NCBI GenBank assembly: GCA_003490145.1
Contig: QULQ01000016.1
Coordinates: forward strand, 1-64,000
Length of the DNA: 64,000 nucleotides
Origin: Lachnospiraceae bacterium OM04-12BH
GTDB lineage: Bacteria; Bacillota; Clostridia; Lachnospirales; Lachnospiraceae
Reading direction: 5' to 3'
The first letter of the stretch is position 1, and the number at the start of each line of letters is the position of its first letter. The position numbers were made by a program, and so were the translations under genes. Positions 1 through 8,521 of the stretch are shown one piece after another. The notes beneath the pieces are model-generated. The model searched no databases and was not told the origin of the DNA. It was given only the letters and a program-made list of their open reading frames with translations.

Positions 1-1221
1 AGCAAGGATATTTCCAAGAAAGTCCATTCCTCTTATCTTCTGAAAGCGCAGAAAGGACAATTTACCGGGTGTCTTGCCCCGTTCGGGTATCGGAAAGACC
101 CGGAGGACAAAAACCATCTGCTCATTGACGAGGAAACCGCCCCGATTGTGCGGCTGATTTTCGGATATGCCCTGAACGGTCATGGTCCGAACTATATCCG
201 CAGACGGCTGGAGGAAGAAAAAATCCCCTGCCCCACATGGTGGAACCGGGAACGGGGGCTTCGCAATACCCGCACCAAATGGGAAAAGAAAGACCCGGAA
301 AACGGGCGGTATATGTGGGACTTCTCCGTTATCAAAGACCTTTTGATGAATCCCGTCTACACCGGGGCGATTGCTTCCCAGAAAAAGGACTACCGTTTCA
401 AAATCGGCACGATTGGGGAAAAGAAGCCGGAGGACTGGATTGTGGTGGAGGGACAGCATGAACCGCTGATTGACCGCATGAGCTTTGACATTGTGCAGAA
501 CAAGCTGAAATCCCGCCAGCGTCCGGGGCAGACCAATGAAATCAGCCTGTTTGCCGGACTGATAAAATGCGGTGAGTGTGGGAAGTCACTGACGATACGC
601 TACACAAACGCAAAACATCCCCAGCAGATTTACTCCTGCAAAACCTACAATGCCTTTGGAAAGAACCACTGCACCCAGCACCGGATTGATTATGACACCC
701 TTTACAGCCATGTGCTGCGGAAAATCCGGGAATGTGCCAGAGCCGCCCTGATGGACGGGGAAGCGGTTGCCGACCGCTTGACCAATACCTGTGAAGCCGA
801 GCAGCGGGAACAGCGGGAAGCAATGGAACGCTCCCTCACAAGGGACGAGGAACGGATTGAGGTTCTGGACAAAATGGTAATGCGGCTTTATGAGGATATG
901 ATTGCAGGGCGTATCAGTGAACAGAATTTCAACACCATGCTGGAAAAGACACAGACCGAGCAAGCGGAGCTTAAAGCAAAAGTGTCCGAGGGCAGAAAGC
1001 GGCTGTCCGATGAAGTCCAGCTTGCCAATGACGCAAAACAATGGGTGGAAGCCATTCAGGAATACGCCAATATCACAGAGCTGGACGCATCCACCCTCAA
1101 CCGCTTAATCAAAGAAATCGTCGTGCATGAGCGCATTGACGAAGATAAAACAAGACACATTTCTATCGAAATTCATTTTAATCTCAACCCCATCCCAGAG
1201 GTGGAACAGGTCACTGCCTGA
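1..1221 (+). CDS. Large serine recombinase, 5' end outside window
   Basis: The reading frame is open from base 1, so the catalytic N-terminal resolvase domain lies upstream of the window. What remains is the recombinase domain (FGYRKDPEDKNHL onward), a zinc-ribbon segment (LIKCGECGKSL, later a second Cys cluster), a coiled coil (about codons 250-340) and a DUF4368-like C-terminus. This layout is that of TnpX-type recombinases, which cut and rejoin element ends through a serine-DNA intermediate. The stop lies about 90 bp from the 3' remnant of a Maff2 gene, so this is probably the integrase of an element inserted in that gene. GC-rich codon use matches the conjugation genes downstream. Confidence 0.9.
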   Translation, partial: SKDISKKVHSSYLLKAQKGQFTGCLAPFGYRKDPEDKNHLLIDEETAPIVRLIFGYALNGHGPNYIRRRLEEEKIPCPTWWNRERGLRNTRTKWEKKDPENGRYMWDFSVIKDLLMNPVYTGAIASQKKDYRFKIGTIGEKKPEDWIVVEGQHEPLIDRMSFDIVQNKLKSRQRPGQTNEISLFAGLIKCGECGKSLTIRYTNAKHPQQIYSCKTYNAFGKNHCTQHRIDYDTLYSHVLRKIRECARAALMDGEAVADRLTNTCEAEQREQREAMERSLTRDEERIEVLDKMVMRLYEDMIAGRISEQNFNTMLEKTQTEQAELKAKVSEGRKRLSDEVQLANDAKQWVEAIQEYANITELDASTLNRLIKEIVVHERIDEDKTRHISIEIHFNLNPIPEVEQVTA

Positions 1222-1308
1222 CCTGTCCCGCCGGGACGGTTCTCTTAAAAACACCATATAGATTTTTTGTACGCCGCCGCCCGCCATCGAGCAGAGTTTT
1301 ACACCTAA

Positions 1309-1398
1309 TTGGGTATAAAACAGCTCATGGCCGGCGCTGGTGTAGCCGTAGTCGGCATGGTCCTTGTACCTCTGCTCTCCGGACTGTTCTCTGTCTAA
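1309..1398 (+). pseudogene. Maff2 family protein, C-terminal remnant
   Basis: After an in-frame TAA (1306-1308) the frame reads LGIKQLMAGAGVAVVGMVLV and ends PLLSGLFSV-stop. GIKQLMAG followed by a hydrophobic stretch and a PLL tail is the C-terminus of Maff2 proteins, small two-helix membrane proteins that lie directly upstream of the TrbL-like gene in Tn1549-type elements. The N-terminal half is missing; the sequence switches to recombinase-linked DNA at about 1,305-1,312. I infer that insertion of the recombinase-carrying element split the gene, the 5' half being outside the window. Confidence 0.75.
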
Positions 1399-1419
1399 GC
1401 GTTCCTGCATGAAATCCTT

Positions 1420-1447
1420 GCCGCTCCCGCAGCTTTGCGGGGGCGGC
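1420..1447 (+). other. GC-rich hairpin before trbL-like gene
   Basis: GCCGCTCCCGCA pairs with TGCGGGGGCGGC around a GCTT loop. No T-run follows; the ribosome site AAAGGAGG of the next gene comes two bases later. It may be a processing or attenuation structure between the Maff2 and TrbL-like genes. Confidence 0.4.
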
Positions 1448-1467
1448 GGAAAGGAGGTTGACACCGT

Positions 1468-2337
1468 ATGGATTTCTTACTTGAAGCCCTGACAAATTGG
1501 CTGAAAGAAATGCTGGTGGGCGGTATTATGAGCAACCTTTCGGGGATGTTTGACAGCGTAAACCAACAGGTCGCGGATATATCCGTACAGGTAGGACAGA
1601 CCCCACAGGGATGGAATGGCAGTATTTTCAATATGATTGAGAATCTGTCAAACTCCATCATGGTGCCGATTGCAGGTGTGATCCTGGCTATCGTGATGAC
1701 CGTAGACCTGATCCAGATGATTGCAGACAAGAACAACCTGCATGATGTGGATACCTGGATGATTTTCAAGTGGGTGTTCAAATCAGCTGCTGCCATCCTC
1801 ATTGTCACAAACACATGGAATATCGTGATGGGCGTCTTTGATATGGCGCAGAGCGTGGTGGCGCAGGCGGCAGGGATTATCAATTCGGATGCGTCCATTG
1901 ACATTTCCTCAGTTATGACCGATCTGGAACCGAGGCTGATGGAAATGGATTTGGGACCGCTGTTCGGACTGTGGTTCCAATCCCTCTTTATTGGCATTAC
2001 CATGTGGGCGTTGTATATCTGTATCTTTATCGTTATTTATGGCCGTATGATCGAGATCTACCTTGTAACTTCGGTGGCTCCCGTTCCAATGGCTGCAATG
2101 ATGGGTAAAGAATGGGGCGGTATGGGACAGAATTACTTCCGATCCCTGCTGGCACTGGGCTTTCAGGCGTTTCTCATTATCGTCTGTGTGGCAATTTATG
2201 CTGTGCTGGTGCAGAACATCGCTCTGGAAGATGACATCATCATGGCAATCTGGAGCTGCGTGGGCTACACCGTACTGCTATGTTTTACGCTGTTCAAAAC
2301 CGGAAGTCTCGCCAAATCAGTCTTTCAGGCGCACTAA
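1468..2337 (+). CDS. trbL: TrbL/VirB6-like conjugal transfer membrane protein
   Basis: A 289-residue polytopic membrane protein. After a short N-terminal amphipathic part it has hydrophobic segments near residues 62-85, 105-125, 175-200, 220-250 and 255-275. Size, topology and position just before PrgI and VirB4 match the VirB6/TrbL-like (CD1112-type) inner-membrane channel subunit of Tn1549-family ICEs. The start is set by GGAAAGGAGG ten bases upstream. It is the first intact gene of the mating-pair operon here, because its usual upstream partner Maff2 is broken. Confidence 0.88.
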   Translation: MDFLLEALTNWLKEMLVGGIMSNLSGMFDSVNQQVADISVQVGQTPQGWNGSIFNMIENLSNSIMVPIAGVILAIVMTVDLIQMIADKNNLHDVDTWMIFKWVFKSAAAILIVTNTWNIVMGVFDMAQSVVAQAAGIINSDASIDISSVMTDLEPRLMEMDLGPLFGLWFQSLFIGITMWALYICIFIVIYGRMIEIYLVTSVAPVPMAAMMGKEWGGMGQNYFRSLLALGFQAFLIIVCVAIYAVLVQNIALEDDIIMAIWSCVGYTVLLCFTLFKTGSLAKSVFQAH

Positions 2338-2357
2338 AACGGAAGGAGGTTTCCACA

Positions 2358-2813
2358 TTGGCTTATGTACCCGTACCCAAGGACTTAACAAAAGTCAAAA
2401 CAAAGGTCATGTTCAATCTGACCAAGCGGCAGCTTATCTGCTTCACGGGCGGAGCGCTTATTGGCGTACCGCTTTTCTTTTTGCTCAGAAAACCTACCGG
2501 AAACAGTGTAGCGGCTATGTGTATGATGCTGGTTATGCTGCCCTTCTTTATGCTGGCTATGTACGAAAAGCATGGACAGCCCCTGGAAAAGATCGTGGGC
2601 AACATTCTCAAAGTAGCTGTGATCCGTCCAAAGCAGCGACCTTACCAGACCAACAACTTTTATGCCGTATTAAAGCGGCAGGAAATGCTCGATAAGGAGG
2701 TGTATGACATTGTTCACCGCAATAAAAAAATGGCTGCATCGGATGTTCGGAAAAACCGAGGAAAAAACTGTGCAGCCGGTAAAGACAAAGAAAAAGCTGT
2801 CCCGCGCCGATAA
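2358..2813 (+). CDS. prgI: PrgI family conjugation protein
   Basis: Reads AYVPVPKDLTKVKTKVMFNL after the start, then two adjacent transmembrane helices (about residues 30-75), as in PrgI proteins of Gram-positive type IV secretion systems. The sensible start is TTG at 2358, eight to nine bases after GGAAGGAGG; the same frame is open further upstream inside trbL but without a ribosome site. The last 110 bases overlap the VirB4 gene in another frame, so its basic C-terminal tail (KNRGKNCAAGKDKEK) is dual-coding with the VirB4 N-terminus. Confidence 0.85.
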   Translation: MAYVPVPKDLTKVKTKVMFNLTKRQLICFTGGALIGVPLFFLLRKPTGNSVAAMCMMLVMLPFFMLAMYEKHGQPLEKIVGNILKVAVIRPKQRPYQTNNFYAVLKRQEMLDKEVYDIVHRNKKMAASDVRKNRGKNCAAGKDKEKAVPRR

Positions 2814-5172
2814 GAAGCAGATCGAAGCGGCCATTGCCCGCGCTAACCGCACGGACAAAAAAGGAAAATCTGCGCAGGACAGTATCCCTTATGAACGGAT
2901 GTGGCCGGACGGAATCTGCCGCGTATCGGACAGCCACTACACAAAGACCATCCAGTTTCAGGACATCAACTATCAGCTCTCCCAAAACGAAGATAAGACG
3001 GCAATCTTTGAGGGGTGGTGTGATTTCCTCAATTATTTTGACAGCTCGATTCATTTCCAGCTGTCTTTTTTGAACCTTGCGGCATCGGAGGAGACCTTTG
3101 CTAACTCCATTTCCATCCCGCCCCAGAGGGACGCCTTTGACAGTATCCGCGAGGAATACACCACAATGCTGCAAAATCAGCTGGCCAGAGGTAACAACGG
3201 TCTCATCAAGACCAAATACCTGACCTTTGGTATCGACGCGGACAGCATCAAAGCCGCCAAGCCCCGTCTGGAGCGTATTGAGACAGATATACTTAATAAC
3301 TTCAAGCGTCTTGGTGTAGCTGCCAGAACGCTGGACGGTAAAGAAAGGCTTTTTCAGCTTCATGCGGTATTCCACATGGATGAACAACTCCCGTTTCAGT
3401 TTGAATGGGACTGGCTGGCTCCTTCCGGTCTGTCCACAAAGGATTTTATTGCACCAAGCTCCTTTGAGTTCCGCACCGGCAAGCAGTTCCGTATGGGCAA
3501 GAAATACGGGGCTGTTTCTTTTTTGCAGATTCTCGCACCGGAACTGAATGACCGTTTGCTGGCTGATTTTCTGGATATGGAAAGCTCGCTCATTGTGAGT
3601 ATGCACATTCAGTCGGTGGATCAGGTGAAAGCCATCAAAACGGTAAAGCGGAAGATTACCGACCTGGACCGCAGCAAGATCGAGGAACAGAAAAAAGCAG
3701 TCCGTGCCGGATACGACATGGACATCATTCCATCTGACCTTGCTACCTACGGCAGTGAAGCGAAAAAACTCTTGCAGGATTTGCAGAGCCGCAACGAGAG
3801 AATGTTCCTTTTGACCTTTCTGGTGCTGAACACAGCGGACAATCCCTGTCAGCTTGGCAACAACATTTTCCAGGCAGGCTCCATTGCCCAGAAGTATAAC
3901 TGTCAGCTGACCAGGCTGGACTTCCAGCAGGAAGAAGGGCTGATGAGCTGTCTGCCCCTGGGACTCAATCAGATCGAGATCCAGCGAGGACTGACCACCA
4001 GTTCTACGGCTATCTTTGTACCGTTCACCACACAGGAATTATTCCAGAACGGCAAAGAAGCTCTGTACTATGGCATCAATGCTCTATCCAACAACCTCAT
4101 CATGGTGGATCGAAAGCTGCTGAAAAACCCAAACGGCCTGATTTTGGGTACGCCGGGTTCCGGTAAGTCCTTCAGCGCAAAACGAGAAATTGCCAACTGC
4201 TTTTTGCTTACCAGTGATGATGTTATCATCTGTGACCCGGAAGCAGAGTACGCACCTCTGGTGGAGCGTCTGCATGGGCAGGTCATCAAGATCTCGCCTA
4301 CCTCCACCAACTACATCAATCCGATGGATCTGAATCTGGACTATTCGGATGATGAAAGCCCGCTGTCACTCAAGTCTGACTTTATCCTCAGCTTGTGTGA
4401 GCTGATCGTGGGCGGTAAGGAGGGCTTGCAGCCGGTGCAGAAAACCATTATTGACCGTTGTGTGCGCTTGGTCTATCAGACCTATCTCAATGACCCGCGC
4501 CCGGAGAATATGCCCATACTGGAGGATTTGTATAACCTGCTTCGGGAACAGGAGGAAAAGGAAGCCCAGTATATCGCTACGGCTCTTGAAATCTATGTAA
4601 CCGGCTCCCTCAATGTGTTCAACCACCAGAGCAATGTGGACATTGATAACCGGATTGTCTGCTATGACATCAAGGAACTGGGCAAGCAGCTTAAAAAAAT
4701 CGGTATGCTGGTGGTTCAGGATCAGGTATGGAACCGTGTCACCATCAACCGTGCTGCGCACAAGTCCACCCGCTACTACATCGACGAGATGCACTTGCTT
4801 TTGAAGGAGGAACAGACCGCTGCTTATACGGTGGAAATCTGGAAGCGATTCAGAAAATGGGGCGGTATTCCGACAGGTATCACCCAGAATGTCAAAGACC
4901 TTTTGAGCAGCCGCGAGGTAGAGAACATCTTTGAAAACTCGGACTTCGTGTATATGCTTAACCAGGCAGGCGGAGACCGTCAGATTTTGGCGAAGCAACT
5001 GGGGATTTCCACGCACCAGCTTAGCTATGTGACCCACTCCGGTGAGGGCGAGGGCCTGCTGTTCTATGGCTCCACGATCCTGCCGTTTGTGGATCACTTC
5101 CCGAAGAACACCGAACTTTACCGCATTATGACTACCAAACCCCAGGAACTGAAAAAGAAGGAGGATGAATGA
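2704..5172 (+). CDS. virB4: VirB4/TraE-like conjugation ATPase
   Basis: An 822-residue ATPase that powers the type IV secretion channel at the inner membrane. Walker A is GTPGSGKSF (Lys about 488); Walker B is YYIDEMHLLL (Asp-Glu 694-695), followed by TGITQNVKDLL typical of VirB4. The N-terminal half is the usual VirB4 N-domain (YERMWPDGICRV onward). The ATG follows AAGGAGG and lies inside the 3' end of prgI; the 3' end overlaps the next gene by four bases, so the operon is translationally coupled. Length is normal for CD1110-type VirB4 proteins. Confidence 0.95.
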   Translation: MTLFTAIKKWLHRMFGKTEEKTVQPVKTKKKLSRADKKQIEAAIARANRTDKKGKSAQDSIPYERMWPDGICRVSDSHYTKTIQFQDINYQLSQNEDKTAIFEGWCDFLNYFDSSIHFQLSFLNLAASEETFANSISIPPQRDAFDSIREEYTTMLQNQLARGNNGLIKTKYLTFGIDADSIKAAKPRLERIETDILNNFKRLGVAARTLDGKERLFQLHAVFHMDEQLPFQFEWDWLAPSGLSTKDFIAPSSFEFRTGKQFRMGKKYGAVSFLQILAPELNDRLLADFLDMESSLIVSMHIQSVDQVKAIKTVKRKITDLDRSKIEEQKKAVRAGYDMDIIPSDLATYGSEAKKLLQDLQSRNERMFLLTFLVLNTADNPCQLGNNIFQAGSIAQKYNCQLTRLDFQQEEGLMSCLPLGLNQIEIQRGLTTSSTAIFVPFTTQELFQNGKEALYYGINALSNNLIMVDRKLLKNPNGLILGTPGSGKSFSAKREIANCFLLTSDDVIICDPEAEYAPLVERLHGQVIKISPTSTNYINPMDLNLDYSDDESPLSLKSDFILSLCELIVGGKEGLQPVQKTIIDRCVRLVYQTYLNDPRPENMPILEDLYNLLREQEEKEAQYIATALEIYVTGSLNVFNHQSNVDIDNRIVCYDIKELGKQLKKIGMLVVQDQVWNRVTINRAAHKSTRYYIDEMHLLLKEEQTAAYTVEIWKRFRKWGGIPTGITQNVKDLLSSREVENIFENSDFVYMLNQAGGDRQILAKQLGISTHQLSYVTHSGEGEGLLFYGSTILPFVDHFPKNTELYRIMTTKPQELKKKEDE

Positions 5173-5552
5173 TGATGAACCCCAACATTTTGAATAAGAA
5201 TCCGCTGATGTTTTTTGACAGGGCGGTAAATGCCCAGCGCAGCCAGCTGCTTACAGTCATGGCCGATGCGGTAAGTGAGTGCCGCACGGCGGCAGATCAG
5301 GCAGCCGAACTGAATGAGACCGGTCAGGTGGGGCTACTCCGTCTGGCAGAGGTCTGGAGCACCATCCGTGCCAAGGAAGGTATGGGCGGTCTGGTTCTGG
5401 AAGGAACCGAAGCGAAGATCCTGTCCGATGTGGTGGCACAGTTTTACGCCTACCTGTCTGGCTGTATGTTCAACGATCCTGTGGGAATGGCCATTTATGC
5501 AGAGCTGCACTACATGATGTCCTCCCTCATGCTGGGAGAATGGTTTGAATAA
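5169..5552 (+). CDS. Conserved ICE protein of unknown function (between virB4 and CHAP gene)
   Basis: A 127-residue, mostly helical, soluble protein (NPNILNKNPLMFFDRAVNAQ at the start). I do not recognise a domain. It begins at overlapping ATGs (5169, 5172, 5175) behind AAGGAGG within the virB4 stop and overlaps the next gene by eight bases, so it is made with the secretion apparatus. Proteins of this size occupy this position in Tn1549-type elements. Confidence 0.75.
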   Translation: MMMNPNILNKNPLMFFDRAVNAQRSQLLTVMADAVSECRTAADQAAELNETGQVGLLRLAEVWSTIRAKEGMGGLVLEGTEAKILSDVVAQFYAYLSGCMFNDPVGMAIYAELHYMMSSLMLGEWFE

Positions 5553-7281
5553 AGAGCCGCGCCTGCGCTTTACTGATGAGGAACGGTCTGATCCTGCACT
5601 GGAAAAGCCGATCCGTAAAGTGGAGAAAGCTGCGGCCAGAGCAGATAAGGCGCAGGCCAATATCCCAAAGAAAAAGGTCAGGCAGACGGTCATTGACCCG
5701 GATACCGGAAAAAAGACCTCGAAGCTGACCTTTGAGGACAAGAAAAAGCCACCTTCCAAAGTTTCTCAAGGAGTCAGGGAAGCTCCCGTCCATCTGGTCG
5801 CAGGCAAGCTCCACAAAGAGATCCGGGAAACAGAGCAGGACAATGTGGGCGTGGAAAGCGCCCACAAGTCCGAGGAAGCGGTGGAGACCGGCGCTTATCT
5901 GGTGCGGGAGGGCTATCGCAGCCACAAGCTGAAGCCGTACCGCAAAGCAGCCCAGGCAGAGCGTCAACTGGAAAAGGCAAATGTAAATGTTCTGTACCAG
6001 AAATCTTTGCAGGAAAATCCCCAGTTTGCCAGCAACCCTCTTTCCCGCTGGCAGCAAAAGCAGGCCATCAAAAGGCAGTATGCCGCCGCCAAACACGCCA
6101 GTCAGACTGCCGGAAATACCGCCCAGGCTGCATCTAAAACCGGAAAAGCCGCAAGGACGGTAAAAGAAAAGGTACAGCAGGCAGGGGCATTCGTCATGCG
6201 CCACAAGAAGGGTTTCCTGATGGCAGGGGTTTTGTTCCTCATTACCTGTATGCTGATGAATACCATGTCCTCCTGCTCCATGATGGCGCAGAGCATCGGT
6301 TCCGTTCTCTCCGGCACCACCTATCCGTCGGATGACCCGGAAATGCTGGCAGTGGAGGCAGATTATGCAGCCAGAGAAGTCCAGTTGCAGGAGGAAATCG
6401 ACAACATTGAAAGCAGCCACCCAGGGTATGACGAGTATCGCTATGACCTTGGTATGATCGGTCATGACCCTCATGAGCTGGCAGCATTTCTGTCTGCCGT
6501 TTTGCAAGGCTACACCCGGCAGAGCGCTCAGGCAGAGCTGGCGCGTGTGTTTGCAGCACAGTATCAGCTGACGCTTACTGAGGAAGTGGAGATTCGCTAC
6601 CGCACGGAGACCTCCACCGACCCGGAGACCGGCGAGACCACCTCAGAAGAAGTCCCCTATGAGTATTACATTTTGAATGTGAAACTCACCAGCAAGCCCA
6701 TTTCCGCTGTGGCGTCGGAGTTACTGACCCCGGAGCAGATGGAAATGTATCAGGTTTACCGGCAGACCATGGGCAATAAGCCGCTGTTGTTTGGCGGTGG
6801 TTCCCCTGACATGAGCAATTCCGAGGACTTGACCGGTGTACAGTTTGTAAATGGAACCCGTCCCGGAAATCCGCAGTTGGTGGAGCTGGCCAAGCGTCAG
6901 GTGGGCAATGTGGGCGGCTATCCTTATTGGAGCTGGTATGGCTTTGACAGCCGCGTGGAGTGGTGCGCCTGCTTTGTATCCTGGTGTTATAACCAGGCTG
7001 GAAAAAGTGAACCGCGCTTTGCAGGCTGTGAGTGGCAGGGCGTTCCGTGGTTCCAGTCTCATGGACAATGGGGTGCAAGAGGCTATAACAATCTGGCTCC
7101 CGGAGATGCAATTTTCTTTGATTGGGATTTGGATGGGACAGCAGACCATGTGGGTATCGTGATCGGTACGGATGGCAGCCGTGTTTATACGGTGGAGGGA
7201 AATTCCGGCGATGCCTGCAAGATCAAAAGTTATGACCTGAATTATCAAAGTATTAAGGGCTACGGCCTGATGAACTGGTAA
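5545..7281 (+). CDS. CHAP/NlpC-P60-type peptidoglycan hydrolase of the conjugation system
   Basis: A 578-residue protein with a charged cytoplasmic N-terminus rich in Lys/Ala (1-210), one membrane segment (GFLMAGVLFLITCMLMNTM, about 213-235), an extracellular helical region, and a C-terminal CHAP domain with WCACFVSWC (catalytic Cys about 474) and DHVGIVIG (His about 535). This architecture is that of CD1108-type ICE proteins that open the donor wall for the mating channel. The start is TTG at 5545 overlapping the previous gene; no ATG with a ribosome site is near. Confidence 0.9.
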   Translation: MNKEPRLRFTDEERSDPALEKPIRKVEKAAARADKAQANIPKKKVRQTVIDPDTGKKTSKLTFEDKKKPPSKVSQGVREAPVHLVAGKLHKEIRETEQDNVGVESAHKSEEAVETGAYLVREGYRSHKLKPYRKAAQAERQLEKANVNVLYQKSLQENPQFASNPLSRWQQKQAIKRQYAAAKHASQTAGNTAQAASKTGKAARTVKEKVQQAGAFVMRHKKGFLMAGVLFLITCMLMNTMSSCSMMAQSIGSVLSGTTYPSDDPEMLAVEADYAAREVQLQEEIDNIESSHPGYDEYRYDLGMIGHDPHELAAFLSAVLQGYTRQSAQAELARVFAAQYQLTLTEEVEIRYRTETSTDPETGETTSEEVPYEYYILNVKLTSKPISAVASELLTPEQMEMYQVYRQTMGNKPLLFGGGSPDMSNSEDLTGVQFVNGTRPGNPQLVELAKRQVGNVGGYPYWSWYGFDSRVEWCACFVSWCYNQAGKSEPRFAGCEWQGVPWFQSHGQWGARGYNNLAPGDAIFFDWDLDGTADHVGIVIGTDGSRVYTVEGNSGDACKIKSYDLNYQSIKGYGLMNW

Positions 7282-7309
7282 CAGACTTTGTGGAAAGGAG
7301 TGAACGGTT

Positions 7310-7567
7310 ATGGCAAAAAACAAAATTGAACGTATCAACCAGGAAATTGAGAAAACCCGTGAGAAGATTGCGGAATATCAGGAAAAGCTCAAGACCCTGG
7401 AAGCACAGAAAACGGAGGCAGAGAATCTGGAAATCGTTCAGATGGTTCGTGCGTTACGCATGACTCCAGCACAGCTGAACGCTATGCTTTCCGGTGGAAT
7501 GGACCACGGCAGAGATACAGCACTGTCGGAATCAAATAATCAGGAGGCTACCGCTTATGAAGAATAA
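7310..7567 (+). CDS. DUF4315 family protein
   Basis: An 85-residue protein whose first 45 residues form a coiled coil (INQEIEKTREKIAEYQEKL) followed by MVRALRMTPAQLNAML, the hallmark of DUF4315. Function is not known; the family is nearly confined to Tn1549-like elements, next to DUF4366 as here. AAAGGAG precedes the ATG. The gene overlaps the next one by 11 bases. Confidence 0.88.
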   Translation: MAKNKIERINQEIEKTREKIAEYQEKLKTLEAQKTEAENLEIVQMVRALRMTPAQLNAMLSGGMDHGRDTALSESNNQEATAYEE

Positions 7568-8321
7568 AAGAATTTGCAAAACACTTTCCGCCCTTTGCCT
7601 GACAATGGTTGTGGCATTTGGCTTTACGATCCCTGCTTTCGCACAGGGGTCAGAACAGGCTCCGGCGGCACCGGCAGAGGATTCTACCAATGACAGCAAT
7701 GTGATTGTGGAAGAAACAGAACCGGCACCGGCACTTACACCAGATGGCAATGCCGCTCTGATGGATGATTTTGGTGGCAATAAGCAGCTCATTACCGTTA
7801 CCACCAAGGCTGGCAACTATTTTTACATTTTGATCGACAGGGCTAATGAGGATAAAAAGACTGCTGTTCACTTTCTGAACCAGGTGGATGAAGCTGATTT
7901 GATGGCACTGATGGAAGATGGAAATGCTAAAGAGGAGTCGTCTGCTGTGTGTAGCTGCACGACAAAATGTGAAGCAGGGGCAGTCAATACGGCTTGCCCG
8001 GTCTGCGCAACTGATAAGAGTAAATGTACGGGCAAAGCACCGGAACCTCCGGCAGAAACACCGGAACCGGAAAAAGAGAAGCCTGCCGGACTGAACCCGG
8101 CTGCGATAGTCCTTTTGCTGGCTCTGCTTGGAGGCGGTGGCGTATTTGCCTACTTGAAGCTCGTTAAGAACAAGCCTAAGACCAAGGGCAATGACAGTCT
8201 GGACGATTATGATTATGGCGAGGAAGATTCCGAGGAATGGGAAACCGAGGATGAGGAGTCGGACGAACCGGACGCTGATGGGGGCAGCACAGAAGAAGAT
8301 GATGAGGACAGTGTGAAATGA
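7557..8321 (+). CDS. DUF4366 family exported, membrane-anchored protein
   Basis: A 254-residue protein with an N-terminal signal peptide (KTLSALCLTMVVAFGF, cleavage likely after AFA), a folded region with KAGNYFYILIDR, a four-Cys segment (CSCTTKC, CPVC), a Pro/Glu linker, a membrane helix near residue 185-205 and a very acidic cytoplasmic tail. This is a surface protein of the mating apparatus of unknown exact role. I chose the ATG at 7557 after AGGAGG rather than the in-frame start upstream within DUF4315, because only this one gives an immediate signal sequence. Confidence 0.88.
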   Translation: MKNKRICKTLSALCLTMVVAFGFTIPAFAQGSEQAPAAPAEDSTNDSNVIVEETEPAPALTPDGNAALMDDFGGNKQLITVTTKAGNYFYILIDRANEDKKTAVHFLNQVDEADLMALMEDGNAKEESSAVCSCTTKCEAGAVNTACPVCATDKSKCTGKAPEPPAETPEPEKEKPAGLNPAAIVLLLALLGGGGVFAYLKLVKNKPKTKGNDSLDDYDYGEEDSEEWETEDEESDEPDADGGSTEEDDEDSVK

Positions 8322-8521
8322 CCCGTTTCACAGACAGTCCCTATGAACGCATGATGACACGCAGGCCGGAGGGCGGGAAGGAAACTTCCCGTCCTCCTTT
8401 TTTACCCCACAGCCACCCCTGCTATGGTTGCGGGAATTATGGAAGACCCTGCGTAGGTATCTGTCACCGGGAAATGTCCCGATGGCTCAAAGAGAGGAGG
8501 AACCATCATGGCTCAACATAA
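8318..8521 (+). CDS. Small Cys-rich conserved ICE protein
   Basis: A 67-residue protein starting at an ATGA overlap with the DUF4366 gene and ending 14 bases into topB. The motif CYGCGNYGRPCVGICHRE looks like a small metal site, and I recall similar proteins (NPYE-M, then C-G-RPCVGVC) at this place in related elements. Odd: a strong Rho-independent terminator (8368-8403) lies inside its coding sequence, so full-length mRNA would depend on read-through. Confidence 0.55.
   Translation: MTRFTDSPYERMMTRRPEGGKETSRPPFLPHSHPCYGCGNYGRPCVGICHREMSRWLKERRNHHGST
8368..8403 (+). terminator. Intrinsic terminator inside the small ORF
   Basis: GGAGGGCGGGAAG, loop GAAA, CTTCCCGTCCTCC (one G-T pair), then six T. 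A 13-bp stem with a GAAA tetraloop and T-tract is a textbook terminator. It would end the mating-pair transcript begun upstream and separate it from topB. Confidence 0.75.
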
